Counted from the stretch's first letter, positions 52,101-60,370 are shown. The stretch is 64,000 nucleotides of DNA from Candidatus Woesearchaeota archaeon (GCA_020637495.1 JACJVV010000003.1:1-64000), one strand, 5' to 3'. The notes: generated from the letters alone by a model not told the origin. Numbers and translations are program-made.

Positions 52101-53555
52101 ACCATTGCCGTCATTATCTTCTGCTCCTATTGCATTGTTGAATGGATTGCTGTCATATATATCAGGGACACCGTCATTGTCGTTGTCTGAGTCATACCAA
52201 TCGCTTACGCCATCAGCATCAAAGTCATACCATGAGGATTGTCCATTGTTGTCACCTGAATTATCAAGCCAATCTGGAATTCCGTTCTGATTTGAGTCCT
52301 CAGCACCTATAACATCACTCAAAGGATTTAGATCATACTCATCTATAACGCCATCATTGTCATCATCAATGTCATACCAATCCTGCAATCCATCGCCATC
52401 TGTATCCCACTCAAGCCAATCAGCAATTGAATCATTTCCTGCTGAATAACCATCTGTCTCTGCACCATTCTGGCTATCAAGCGGACTTGCATCCAATGCG
52501 TCCACTACACCATCATTATCATCATCGATATCATACCAATCAGGAATACCATCGCCGTCGCTGTCAATCTCCTGCCAATCAGGGATGTTGTTTGAATTAT
52601 CATCTTCAAGACCGTGGTTTGGATTGAACGGGTTTGAATCAAGCTCATCAGGGACACTATCACCGTCATCATCAATATCAAACCAATCATAAGATCCATC
52701 CCTATCCTGATCAATCTCTATCCAATCCGCAATTGAGTTTCCGTCAAGATCATCATGTCCTATTGCAGCATCAGAATCATCTGAGTCAAACCCAGTAGGG
52801 ATGCTATCATTATCTGCATCATTCTCATACCAATTAGGGATATCATCACTATCATCATCTCCTATGTCAATAGACGAATCAGGAACACCATCACCATCAT
52901 CATCTGTGTCAAGCCAGTCTTCTATCCCGTCACCATCGCTATCTGTCTCATAAAAGCTAGTATCATTGACTGAAGCGTTGTTATCATCGCTGTCAAATCC
53001 ATAAGGTGTCCCATCATTATCATCATCACCATCATACCAGTCTGGAAGACCATCACAATCATTATCATTATAGCTTCCAACTGTGCATGTGATAGAATTC
53101 ATCTCGCATGTCAAATCTATGCAACATTCTTGGTACTTACCTGGGGGATATATGCATACATAACCGCCATGTGCATTGTCAAGATAGACAACTTCTGCCG
53201 AACCACGTCTAGGGACTTCTCCAACAACAGGACCATTCACTGGGTAAGCGACAATCTCTCCTGAATCAGTCTCAAAGACAAGATGCCCGTTCTCATAGCT
53301 TACCCTTTCCAGATTCTTTGGAAGGTTTATGCTAAGCTTATACTTCGTATCAGAACCACTATCAGAAACTCTGTTGAGCTGGCTTGCAAGATCCTTGGCA
53401 CTAGCCTCAAGAGAACTCTTTCCAAATGCGCTTTTAATATCAGTATAGGAGAAAAGAAGGAACACTATGAATAAGGCGACAAACCCTATAAGAATCAATA
53501 TCTCTACTGAATGCTGGGCTTTCCTAGACAGTTTCCCAATTGGTTTATCCATCAT
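49104..53555 (-). CDS. Giant surface protein: pilin-type N terminus, Ca-binding TSP3 repeats, beta-helices and GLUG repeats
   Basis: A 1483-residue protein. The N terminus (LSRKAQHSVEILILIGFVALFIVFLLF) resembles class III (prepilin/archaellin) signal sequences. Residues about 155-590 hold about 20 Asp-rich thrombospondin type 3 repeats (D-x-D-x-D-G-x-x-D-x-x-D), expected to bind calcium. Residues about 600-960 are right-handed beta-helix (NosD-like, Asn/Ile/Ser-rich), about 1050-1200 include GLUG motifs (GGLVGVSGG, GGLVGLAGG), and about 1240-1480 form a second beta-helix. An adhesin or surface enzyme role is inferred. TATA TTTTTAAATTAG lies about 26 nt before the ATG. Confidence 0.85.
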   Translation of the reverse strand: MMDKPIGKLSRKAQHSVEILILIGFVALFIVFLLFSYTDIKSAFGKSSLEASAKDLASQLNRVSDSGSDTKYKLSINLPKNLERVSYENGHLVFETDSGEIVAYPVNGPVVGEVPRRGSAEVVYLDNAHGGYVCIYPPGKYQECCIDLTCEMNSITCTVGSYNDNDCDGLPDWYDGDDDNDGTPYGFDSDDNNASVNDTSFYETDSDGDGIEDWLDTDDDGDGVPDSSIDIGDDDSDDIPNWYENDADNDSIPTGFDSDDSDAAIGHDDLDGNSIADWIEIDQDRDGSYDWFDIDDDGDSVPDELDSNPFNPNHGLEDDNSNNIPDWQEIDSDGDGIPDWYDIDDDNDGVVDALDASPLDSQNGAETDGYSAGNDSIADWLEWDTDGDGLQDWYDIDDDNDGVIDEYDLNPLSDVIGAEDSNQNGIPDWLDNSGDNNGQSSWYDFDADGVSDWYDSDNDNDGVPDIYDSNPFNNAIGAEDNDGNGIPDWQELDTDGDGLVDYIDDDDDNDGVPDTFDALSTNSSVGNEDYDGNGIPDWQEFDTDGDLIPDYVDPDDDNDGLLDSVDPNPQDATVNTASGTQEEAPQEISLYGCGTIDKAGVYALQNNVTATGDCWIIAAHNVTLKGNGYTVEGDGTGSPVVSEGYSDLLIMGFNISTFSALIINQSSNIVVYQNIFSDLGSSGIEVWYSDDISLINNTIKDSIAFVFSDTIVFSNNILGDQNLNFFELFSTTNSNLLSNNLLNSTIYLFNNSNNNIVSSNTFDIDSTSVSYGISISGSDNNQITSNTLIKEITPIFENYGIELTIYIPGGTEYSEDNVISNNYIEGFKTGISLHYDDDTLIYQNTLVPEESGFGLSGSNSTIYNNLVNETEDSYFVDPSNMGFNTTSSQSTRNLLGNYGYGGNVWAKQDGTGFSDTCLDADYNGYCDSSYLVNDTEYDYHPLSILDKTQILTCTDLQNMEDDLTDDYVLIDDIDCSATSTWNYNSTTSSYMGFKPIGSSSIMFNGTLYGQLFTITGLYINRTHINDVALLGYIENSTIENLSLIDIEIYGSNRTSGLVGTASKSNILFVSSEGAVIALDYTGGLIGNLYQSNLNYSSSKVTVTGLNWVGGLSGYSNVGKINSSYALGDVSGASYVGGLVGVSGGGSASIYNSYSKGAVSGSSSGGLVGLAGGSIISSYYDTETSGKSDTGRGEPKTTAEMYNISTFSSWDFTNVWDPIYDDSGYPKLKWQSVGISTCQSIITSGSYYLSQDISSIGDCISIESNNVYLTGNGMSITGDGTGGGINSSWHQYVYLSGLTISNFRDGINLYNIDHSIITNSSINGSSNAGIYGHSLDNFTIANNTLYANQKGFDGGTAIATSSITNNTVIYNSNTGIYVSSNSNANNIIEYNNVSHNGNNGIYLWGGQNNTIQHNFVRNNTNYAGIAFVYTNPYQNILYNNTVCGTTGSAGIYCTNSPGQSDLGNTYDNQSGCSDWLGASVGSCS

Positions 53556-53602
53556 CTGCTACGAAACAGGGACTACTAATTTAAAAAGTTTATGCGTGGC
53601 AT

Positions 53603-54457
53603 CTAATTAACTGATGTTCTATTGAAATAGGCTAGGCACTCATCCCTAATCAGAGAACTGCTTATCCCATCACAAAACCCTTCATCTTGCTGCTGCTTTG
53701 CAAATTTAAGATAACACATACCTTCGTAATTAAGGAGCAAATCATTGCTGCATAATTCTGGCTCGTCAATCTGTACAGCAAGCCGATAATAGCATAAGCT
53801 TCTCTGATTATCATCATCAATGCTTTCACATGCTGAAGACTCATTTAATGAGAGGGCTGAATCATACAGGCAATTGTTTCTTGATATTAAGTTATCCTTT
53901 ATGTTCTTGCAGATTGCATAATCACCAAACATGTTGGAGAAAGAGATATAGCACTCATTCCTCCAGAAGCTATCATCTATTGAGAGACATGAACTTACAT
54001 CTTCTGTGTTCACTGCAATACTCTTTTGACAATATCCTTGTGATTTTTCTGATAGGTCACTGCATATAGAAGTATCGTTTTTTGCTATAGCATAGCTTGA
54101 GATGCATGATTCTTTCAATGCCGCATTATCTATGTCAAAACAATATTTCACATTATCAAGAGCATTCTCTGAGTAGCACTCATCCTTCTGGATTCCTTTC
54201 AGGTCTGAACAAGGATCCTGGCTGTTTGCTATGAAAAATAATAATACTGCCATAAGAATCACTATGACTGCTACTGAGAATATCACTGACTTAAGGTTTT
54301 TCTGTATCTGCCTTATCTGTGAATGAACCTCTTTCTGCATAACTGACAATCCTGATCTGTTGTTTGAAGAATCTGAAGATTTCTTCTTTTTTTTTAATTG
54401 CTTTGAACTAGGCTCTTTTGCATTTGATATTTTAGCTTGTGATTTTTTATTTGTCAT
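53603..54457 (-). CDS. Membrane-anchored protein with eight cysteine-pair repeats
   Basis: A 284-residue protein: Lys/Ser-rich cytoplasmic tail, one TM helix (about 58-77, VIFSVAVIVILMAVLLFFIA), then an outer domain built of about eight repeats of about 26 residues. Each has the form C-x(8-13)-C with a following Tyr/Phe and Ala helix (examples CSDLSEKSQGYC, CLSIDDSFWRNEC, CKNIKDNLISRNNC). Even cysteine count and external position suggest disulphide-stapled helical hairpins. No family recognised. It lies 27 nt after the SGNH hydrolase with SD AGAGGTG, so the two are an operon. Confidence 0.7.
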   Translation of the reverse strand: MTNKKSQAKISNAKEPSSKQLKKKKKSSDSSNNRSGLSVMQKEVHSQIRQIQKNLKSVIFSVAVIVILMAVLLFFIANSQDPCSDLKGIQKDECYSENALDNVKYCFDIDNAALKESCISSYAIAKNDTSICSDLSEKSQGYCQKSIAVNTEDVSSCLSIDDSFWRNECYISFSNMFGDYAICKNIKDNLISRNNCLYDSALSLNESSACESIDDDNQRSLCYYRLAVQIDEPELCSNDLLLNYEGMCYLKFAKQQQDEGFCDGISSSLIRDECLAYFNRTSVN

Positions 54458-54484
54458 CTTACACCTCTGTGCGACTTGTAATAA

Positions 54485-55462
54485 TCATACCAGCATTGGT
54501 TCCAATACTGGCAGTATATTATTCTCGATTATGTATGAGTATCCTTCTTTGGTCGGATGTATCCCATCATCCTGGTTCAACTGTGAGTTGCCTGCAACAC
54601 CCTGGAGGAAGAACGTAATGAATTGCAAATCATATTCCTCCGCAATCTCAGGGTAGATCGATTTGAAATCATCAACATAGTTCATTGTCGATACAAGCAT
54701 ATTTGCATACTGTTCAGATATACCTAAATCATTCACTAAGTAGTCTGCAAGAGCTGAAAGATCAACATCACCTAATACCTGCATGCCTCCAAGTATAACC
54801 ATTATCCCATTGTCCTGAAGCTCTTCAACAGTCATTGCTATGTTATCTTTTATCTGGCTAGTTGGCAAAGATGCAAAAGCGTCATTAGCACCGATTGTCA
54901 GTATCACGATATCAGGTTTCTCATCTATAGTATTCTGCACTCGTGCAAGGATCTGATCTGATCTCTCTCCTGATATCCCTTGGTTTATTACTGTCACATT
55001 ATATCCAGCATTGTTCAGCCTGAGTTCCAATTGAGCAGGATAAGCATCACTTTTGTTCAGACCAAATCCTTCTGTCAGGCTATCTCCTAAAGCTACAATC
55101 TTATAATGCTTTATTGGATCCTCTATCTCTTCAATCTGGATTGCATCTGTTACGTTAGGTTCGATTGTTGAGAGATTTATTCCATTATCATCATCAGAAA
55201 CAATATCTTTAACGTCATCAGCTACCTCTTCAGAGCTATTATCAACTGTTTTGCTTATCTCAGGAACTTCAACAACAGGATCCTCAACCACTTCTAAAGC
55301 AGGATCTTCAGCTCCTGGATTATTCATAACCTCTTCCTGGTCTTGTCCTTTCATTGACATATTGCTAAAGACATTTTCTGCTACATCCTTATAATTATCA
55401 TAGATAAAATATCCGCTAGCAAGAACTATTGCCAGAACCAATATTGCAATCATAGCTTTCAT
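54485..55462 (-). CDS. SGNH/GDSL-type esterase, membrane-anchored
   Basis: A 325-residue protein: TM anchor (MIAILVLAIVLASGYFIYD), an acidic linker (about 30-115) and a C-terminal SGNH hydrolase like TesA. Catalytic blocks: IVALGDSLTEGFG (Ser), NQGISGERSDQ (Gly), LTIGANDAF (Asn) and DDGIHPTKEGY (Asp-x-x-His). An outer-surface esterase or lipase acting on lipids or acylated glycans is inferred. ATG 55462 is chosen; a longer frame would run into the tRNA-like repeat upstream. Confidence 0.9.
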   Translation of the reverse strand: MKAMIAILVLAIVLASGYFIYDNYKDVAENVFSNMSMKGQDQEEVMNNPGAEDPALEVVEDPVVEVPEISKTVDNSSEEVADDVKDIVSDDDNGINLSTIEPNVTDAIQIEEIEDPIKHYKIVALGDSLTEGFGLNKSDAYPAQLELRLNNAGYNVTVINQGISGERSDQILARVQNTIDEKPDIVILTIGANDAFASLPTSQIKDNIAMTVEELQDNGIMVILGGMQVLGDVDLSALADYLVNDLGISEQYANMLVSTMNYVDDFKSIYPEIAEEYDLQFITFFLQGVAGNSQLNQDDGIHPTKEGYSYIIENNILPVLEPMLV

Positions 55463-55493
55463 TTCTTTTTTGTGATTAAAAGTTTGTTTTATT

Positions 55494-55560
55494 TGGATGA
55501 CGAGGTTATGAAGTGCAAGCACTTCAACCCTGCAATAAATTGCAGATTTCGAACTCGCGC
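55494..55560. repeat. tRNA-Leu 3'-end copy split by a double-hairpin insert
   Basis: TGGATGACGAGGTT (55494-55507) and TTCGAACTCGCGC (55548-55560) duplicate the last 25-26 nt of the neighbouring tRNA-Leu, here separated by 40 nt. The insert (55508-55547) holds two perfect 7-bp hairpins, each with an AA loop: GAAGTGC/GCACTTC (55510-55525) and CTGCAAT/ATTGCAG (55530-55545). The break falls inside the T-loop. It lies just upstream of the SGNH gene. Confidence 0.85.
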
Positions 55561-55579
55561 TAAATATTGATGTTTTTAT

Positions 55580-55662
55580 GTGGATGACGAGGTTCGAACT
55601 CGCGCAAGCACTAAGCTACACGGCCCTCAACCGTGCCCGTTTGACCGCTCCGGCACACCCAC
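55580..55662 (-). tRNA. tRNA-Leu(GAG)
   Basis: An 83-nt class II tRNA. Acceptor GTGGGTG pairs with CATCCAC (one G-T). The anticodon stem CACGG/CCGTG holds the loop TTGAGGG, giving anticodon GAG, which reads CTC and CTT. A 15-nt variable arm with an AGC/GCT stem and a T-arm with TTCGAAC complete the cloverleaf. No intron and no encoded CCA. A TATA-like ATTTTAAAATAAAC (about 55738-55752) suggests a leader of about 60 nt. The leader can pair with the acceptor strand (see findings). Confidence 0.93.
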
Positions 55663-55823
55663 GAACGTAGTGAAGTGGGTGTAAGAACCTTGTCCTGTAC
55701 CCACGTAAATGCAATGAATGATAAAACATATTTTCCTGGTTTATTTTAAAATATTATGCTAATAAGACGGTTCTATGCTTATGGTAGTATAGGTTTATAA
55801 AGGCAAAATCAACTTCATCAGCC

Positions 55824-56879
55824 ATGGTCAGTGCTGTAGTATTGGCGGGGGGGCAAGCAAAAGATAAGGCGAAGACTCAGCTAGGCAGATCTATCCATGC
55901 AAGAATCTATGGAGAGCATTATCTCTGGGGCAAATACAAGCCTCTCAAGCAGATCACGATAACTGACAAAGGAGAGGAGAAGACTGCACCTATGCTAGAA
56001 TTTGTCGTTGATAACCTGTCAAAGGCTGAAAGTATCAATGATATAGTAATAATAGGTGAGAAAGAAAGAATCGAGAAGATGATGCCAAACACATTGGAGA
56101 GAGCCAATGCAAAAGTTATACAACAAGTTGGGAAGCTTTCAGACAATGTAATTGAAGGATACATACATACTCAGGCTTCTTTGGATGGCCTGAAAGCATT
56201 GTTTGTACCATGTGATATACCAAAAGTTAGTGCTGATAGTTATGATGGACTCCTCAAGAAATGTATCGATACTGATCTGGATGTTCTTTATGCAGTCATT
56301 GGGAAAGAAAGCATCTCAAGAAAAAGCTCACTGATGTCAAGAGCATACCATTCATTGCTCCATAATATCAATAGGATAACTGGATCTGATATGTTCCACA
56401 GCAGAGACAGGATGTATTTCAAGCCATACTTCTGGGCTGTTGATGATGTGTTCATGCCTGAATATCAAGAGACTAAAAAGAAAAATCTAGGAAACAGCAT
56501 CGTAGATGCTGTAGTTAATATATATGCAATTATCGCAAATGATCAGGACCTTCTTGATACTTCTCAGACATACAGGAGAGGATTCAGGATGGCAAACATA
56601 TCATATGGCAACCCTCTTGCACTTAGTGATGAAGGGATGATTGACAAAGTATACAATGCAAGAAAACTCCTAAACCCTGCAAATATGAAAGAGGCAGCAA
56701 AAGTAGTATTCCCTGCATTCTTATCCTACTTAAGAGGAAGGCTTAAGATATCTGAAATAAATTCAATAGCATCAGAAATGCTCGGAGCAAAAGTATCACT
56801 TATAGAAGTTGAAGACATTGCAATGACCTTAGATATTGATAGTGAGGAAGATGCTAAAGATATTATCTACTTGAAGTAG
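55824..56879 (+). CDS. MobA-like nucleotidyltransferase
   Basis: A 351-residue protein. The N-terminal domain is an NTP-transferase fold: AVVLAGGQAKDKAK (glycine-rich start), a PMLEFVVDNL segment and ALFVPCDIPKVSADSYDGLL (the metal-binding Asp after a beta strand). The C-terminal 150 residues are helical. Related enzymes make CDP-, GDP- or other sugar/cofactor nucleotides; the substrate is unknown. TATA GGTTTATAAAG (about 55790-55800) is 27-28 nt before the ATG. Confidence 0.75.
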   Translation: MVSAVVLAGGQAKDKAKTQLGRSIHARIYGEHYLWGKYKPLKQITITDKGEEKTAPMLEFVVDNLSKAESINDIVIIGEKERIEKMMPNTLERANAKVIQQVGKLSDNVIEGYIHTQASLDGLKALFVPCDIPKVSADSYDGLLKKCIDTDLDVLYAVIGKESISRKSSLMSRAYHSLLHNINRITGSDMFHSRDRMYFKPYFWAVDDVFMPEYQETKKKNLGNSIVDAVVNIYAIIANDQDLLDTSQTYRRGFRMANISYGNPLALSDEGMIDKVYNARKLLNPANMKEAAKVVFPAFLSYLRGRLKISEINSIASEMLGAKVSLIEVEDIAMTLDIDSEEDAKDIIYLK

Positions 56880-57357
56880 CTTCATTTGCTTTCAGGTATT
56901 CTAGCCTCGCTTCTTCAATCTTGATTGTACATGGTATCACTATATTGCTGTAGAAGTCTGCAACTGCATGCCTATTCAGGTTTAGACCTGCTGCTACATC
57001 ACTAACATGATCAACAACCTCGTCTTCTCTTTGGATATTTCTCAGCTCAAAAGGCTTGCCGTTTGCTTTTCTGTATTTATCAGTTATGACTTTCTCTCCA
57101 AAAAGCACTCTTTTCTCTAAAAGATCCAATATTTGCGTATCAAAATCTTTATCATAATGTTCTTTTGCTAATGTTGTGCTGTCAACAAGACCTATATAGC
57201 CATCATATAACTTTGAGAATATCTCTGCATATTCAGGATTATTGGACTTAGGTCTCCATTCTGGAATATCTGCATCTAGCATTGCTCTTTGTGCAATAAG
57301 ATTGACTATCTGCTCATCCATGCTATCTATCTTATCCCGTATATTTTCTAATCCCAT
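56863..57357 (-). CDS. Chorismate-mutase-like (AroQ fold) protein
   Basis: A 164-residue helical protein. The start LENIRDKIDSMDEQIVNLIAQRAML is a textbook AroQ first helix. A second AroQ-like unit begins near residue 70: ILDLLEKRVLFGEKVITDKYR (Arg and Lys sites), NIQREDEVVDHV (Glu site) and FYSNIVIPCTIKIEEARL. It may be a chorismate mutase with a duplicated first helix and an insert, or a non-catalytic relative. No other aromatic-pathway genes are adjacent. TATA AATAAATAAAAACC is about 26 nt before the ATG. Overlaps the end of the MobA-like gene by 17 nt. Confidence 0.7.
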   Translation of the reverse strand: MGLENIRDKIDSMDEQIVNLIAQRAMLDADIPEWRPKSNNPEYAEIFSKLYDGYIGLVDSTTLAKEHYDKDFDTQILDLLEKRVLFGEKVITDKYRKANGKPFELRNIQREDEVVDHVSDVAAGLNLNRHAVADFYSNIVIPCTIKIEEARLEYLKANEATSSR

Positions 57358-57522
57358 GATGATGGAATGCTTGAAAGGTTTTTATTTATTTTGATTATTC
57401 TTTGGTTGTTTATATACTGATTTGAATATCATCCGATGTAATCGGAAGATTTTCGATAATTATAGAAGGCTTCCGGGAAATATAGGAAAAGCCCTATTTA
57501 AACTAAGATATCATGATATCAT

Positions 57523-58317
57523 ATGGTAGCTAAAACAGAAGATCTATTGAGCATTGCTGGAGAAGTCTATTACAATACGAAGATAGAGAGAAGCTGGAAG
57601 AATAGACTCAGCAATATCAAGAGAAAAACAAGGCTTAAGATAGGAGTAATCAGTCTCGCGATTGCAGGGATTGCAGCAACAGGAATATATCACAAAGAAG
57701 ACATGACACATGAAAATGTCGAAACAATAGTCAAAAGAACAGAGCTGATAACTGAAGGCATAGGGGCAAAAGTCAGGTCAGCATATGCATCTGTTGAAGA
57801 TTTAGTTGTGACAGACAAATATGAAAGAAAGCTTAATGAGATAAGACATGATCTGAGGAAAAGATCATATAGCAAAGCAACAGAAGAGGTAAAGAATCTC
57901 TACAGAGATATACATGCATATGATTATGGCAAAAAGGATAAGTTTGCAGAAACACTTGAAGCCATTACTTATGACATCTCCAGGAGAATTCCTGAGAAAA
58001 GAGAGAATGTTCTTGCAAAGGAAGGATACTATGAGAAAGAATGGGTTAAGCCTGAATATGAGATACGTAAGAATGCAGCAGGCAAGATATTATCAGGAAT
58101 AGGTCTTGCTGTAAAGGTCACTACCCTAGGGATAATGGATCCAGGTGAAGTCGGTACGAATGGACTTACTAAGAGAGTTAAAGTAAAGGATGGATATTAC
58201 AGGAAGACATGGGTCGAACCAGTATATGAAATAAAAATAACTCCTGAACATTATGTAACTGTCAGAATCAAGCCGTTGACAGGCGAGGAAACGATAGTAA
58301 GCATCGTGAAATCTTGA
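57523..58317 (+). CDS. Single-pass membrane protein with a duplicated aromatic motif
   Basis: A 264-residue basic protein: one TM helix (about 40-55, IGVISLAIAGIAATGIY), a helical region, then a beta-rich part with two copies of one motif, KEGYYEKEWVKPEYEIRK (about 165-182) and KDGYYRKTWVEPVYEIKI (about 223-240). The motif may be a small surface-exposed beta hairpin. No family recognised. TATA TATTTAAAC (about 57494-57503) fits the ATG. Confidence 0.6.
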   Translation: MVAKTEDLLSIAGEVYYNTKIERSWKNRLSNIKRKTRLKIGVISLAIAGIAATGIYHKEDMTHENVETIVKRTELITEGIGAKVRSAYASVEDLVVTDKYERKLNEIRHDLRKRSYSKATEEVKNLYRDIHAYDYGKKDKFAETLEAITYDISRRIPEKRENVLAKEGYYEKEWVKPEYEIRKNAAGKILSGIGLAVKVTTLGIMDPGEVGTNGLTKRVKVKDGYYRKTWVEPVYEIKITPEHYVTVRIKPLTGEETIVSIVKS

Positions 58318-58356
58318 ACCAATAATATTTTTAAGCTAGGAAATAAATATAGCATC

Positions 58357-60294
58357 ATGTCCAAAAGAAAAAGAAAGAGTGATGAAGCTTCCAACAAGAA
58401 TAGGATCTGGATCCTCATATCTATAATTGCAGTTGCATTGATACTGCTCTCACTATTCTCATTCAAGCTGTATATCTATTTCAAGTTCATCCTCGGAGAG
58501 GATCTTCTGGTTAAGATAGATGCTCCAAATGATATAAGCATATTGTCTAATGGGGACAAAGCAATTGCACATTTTGAGACTACAATTACAGCAAATCCTT
58601 TCTGTGAGATCGTATGCACATATGGCCTTGAGGATCTGAGCCATGATAGTTTCCAGGAAGTTGAAAGCGTGAAGATCAAGACAAGGAACTTCCAGACAGA
58701 TTACATAGTATCTGCACCTAGCAGAGGAGAAGGTACAGTGATGTATAGATATTTTGTGGATTGTCTAGGGCATCAAAGTTTCCTTTGCAACATAGAGGAC
58801 AACAGCTCAAGCAGAAGCCTGCTTCCTGTATCCTATGTACTAAGCGCTGAGCAAGAGTCTTACAGGGAACTAGCAAGAGATAAGATAGAAGGAACAGTAG
58901 ATAAGATCAATATAATAAGTCAGATTGAGCAGTATTCAGATACTGATTATAGAATCGAATCTCTGAACAATTCAATAATGAAGAACATATTGTTCTGGCA
59001 GAATGATGATTATGAGTTCGCATCATTATTCAACACTACAAACATTGACATGGCATATGAATATGCTCTGGAAGAATATGGTGAGATCAAATATACTTAT
59101 CTTGTTGAGAAAGCTCTTCTAAATGAGATAAACAAGACATATACGAATCTGCAGTATCTTTCAAATCTGAAAGTGTTGATGAACAAGACAGAAGAGATAG
59201 ACAAACTAATAGAAGATTACAATCTCGTCATAGGCAATACAGAGCGGCTTATAGACATAGACAGTTTTGTCCTAAAGATGTCTAAGAGTGTTTCAGAATA
59301 TCTTGATGAGGGCATTAATTCAACATGTGAGAATTGCACTGAATGCGAACAGATGGCATTAGCACTAGAGCTTGACCAAAGCTGCTATTCTGAGAATATC
59401 ACCTCTTTCAAGCTGGATATCGATGAGGTAGGAACCATCAATCAAGTCGACAGATTTATCCTGCAGGATAATCCAGCAAGGTGTTGCATGAAAGATAGAT
59501 GTGATGAATGCGGATATGACAAAAGCAATAACTATCCCACATTATTCGTCCATGGGCATGCATTCAACAAGGATACATCCGCTGATTTCAGTGTCGATGG
59601 ATTCACTAAGATACAATCAAGGCTCGAGGATTCAGGAATAATAGATGGAGGCTCCTTCACTCTTTATACAAAATACCAATCATGGCTAGGCAATCTACCT
59701 TATCCTTTCAGCTTCAAAGTATCCTATTATTATGACACACTCTATCAGCCAGATGATATTATCTTAGTGCAGACAAAGAGTGAGAACATAGACACCTATG
59801 CTATAAGAATGCATGAGATATTAGAGAATATCAAGAAAGTCACAGGAAAAGACAAAGTCAATATCGTAGCGCATAGCATGGGCGGACTTGTCATGCGAAG
59901 ATACATGCAGCTGTTTGGTGAGGATGATCTGGATAAAGTGATATTCGTCGCTGTACCTAACCTCGGGATCGAAGGGAATGTCGCATCATTGTGCGGATTT
60001 GCAGGCAGCAGGAAAGAATGTGAGGATATGGATAAGAACAGCGTCTTCATCAGCAAGATAAGCAGATACAGACCTTCGCTTAATATCACCAATATAATTG
60101 CGACAGGATGCAATATGCAGGATGCAAGAGGTGATGGCATATTGTCTGAGAATAGCCAATACCTCGAATATGCTGATAACATATACATCAATGGTACTTG
60201 TGATGGAATCAATCCATTCCATAACACTATCCTTAACATAGACAGATATGCGAAGGTTTTCAACATAATCAATGGAACTCTTGCTGAAGAATGA
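58357..60294 (+). CDS. Membrane-anchored alpha/beta hydrolase (lipase-like)
   Basis: A 645-residue protein. TM anchor about residues 15-40 (ILISIIAVALILLSLFSFKLYIYF); outer region with Cys pairs and a helical segment (about 170-330); C-terminal alpha/beta hydrolase from about 395. Catalytic elements: YPTLFVHGHAF (oxyanion), VNIVAHSMGGLVMRRYM (G-x-S-x-G nucleophile), ARGDGILSE (acid) and NPFHNTIL (His). It resembles PGAP1-like and lipase class enzymes; acyl ester or lipid cleavage outside the cell is inferred. TATA ATTTTTAAGC is about 27 nt upstream. Confidence 0.82.
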   Translation: MSKRKRKSDEASNKNRIWILISIIAVALILLSLFSFKLYIYFKFILGEDLLVKIDAPNDISILSNGDKAIAHFETTITANPFCEIVCTYGLEDLSHDSFQEVESVKIKTRNFQTDYIVSAPSRGEGTVMYRYFVDCLGHQSFLCNIEDNSSSRSLLPVSYVLSAEQESYRELARDKIEGTVDKINIISQIEQYSDTDYRIESLNNSIMKNILFWQNDDYEFASLFNTTNIDMAYEYALEEYGEIKYTYLVEKALLNEINKTYTNLQYLSNLKVLMNKTEEIDKLIEDYNLVIGNTERLIDIDSFVLKMSKSVSEYLDEGINSTCENCTECEQMALALELDQSCYSENITSFKLDIDEVGTINQVDRFILQDNPARCCMKDRCDECGYDKSNNYPTLFVHGHAFNKDTSADFSVDGFTKIQSRLEDSGIIDGGSFTLYTKYQSWLGNLPYPFSFKVSYYYDTLYQPDDIILVQTKSENIDTYAIRMHEILENIKKVTGKDKVNIVAHSMGGLVMRRYMQLFGEDDLDKVIFVAVPNLGIEGNVASLCGFAGSRKECEDMDKNSVFISKISRYRPSLNITNIIATGCNMQDARGDGILSENSQYLEYADNIYINGTCDGINPFHNTILNIDRYAKVFNIINGTLAEE

Positions 60295-60370
60295 CTGCAG
60301 ATTATGATATCTGATGGATCTATACTCTTCATCCATAATATTTTTATATCAAATAATCTTAAGCCGCCAT

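Noticed and set aside
55494..55662. Integrated element between tRNA att repeats
   Set aside because: The two copies are 87 bp apart with no integrase or cargo between them; better described as a duplicated tRNA end with a small insert.
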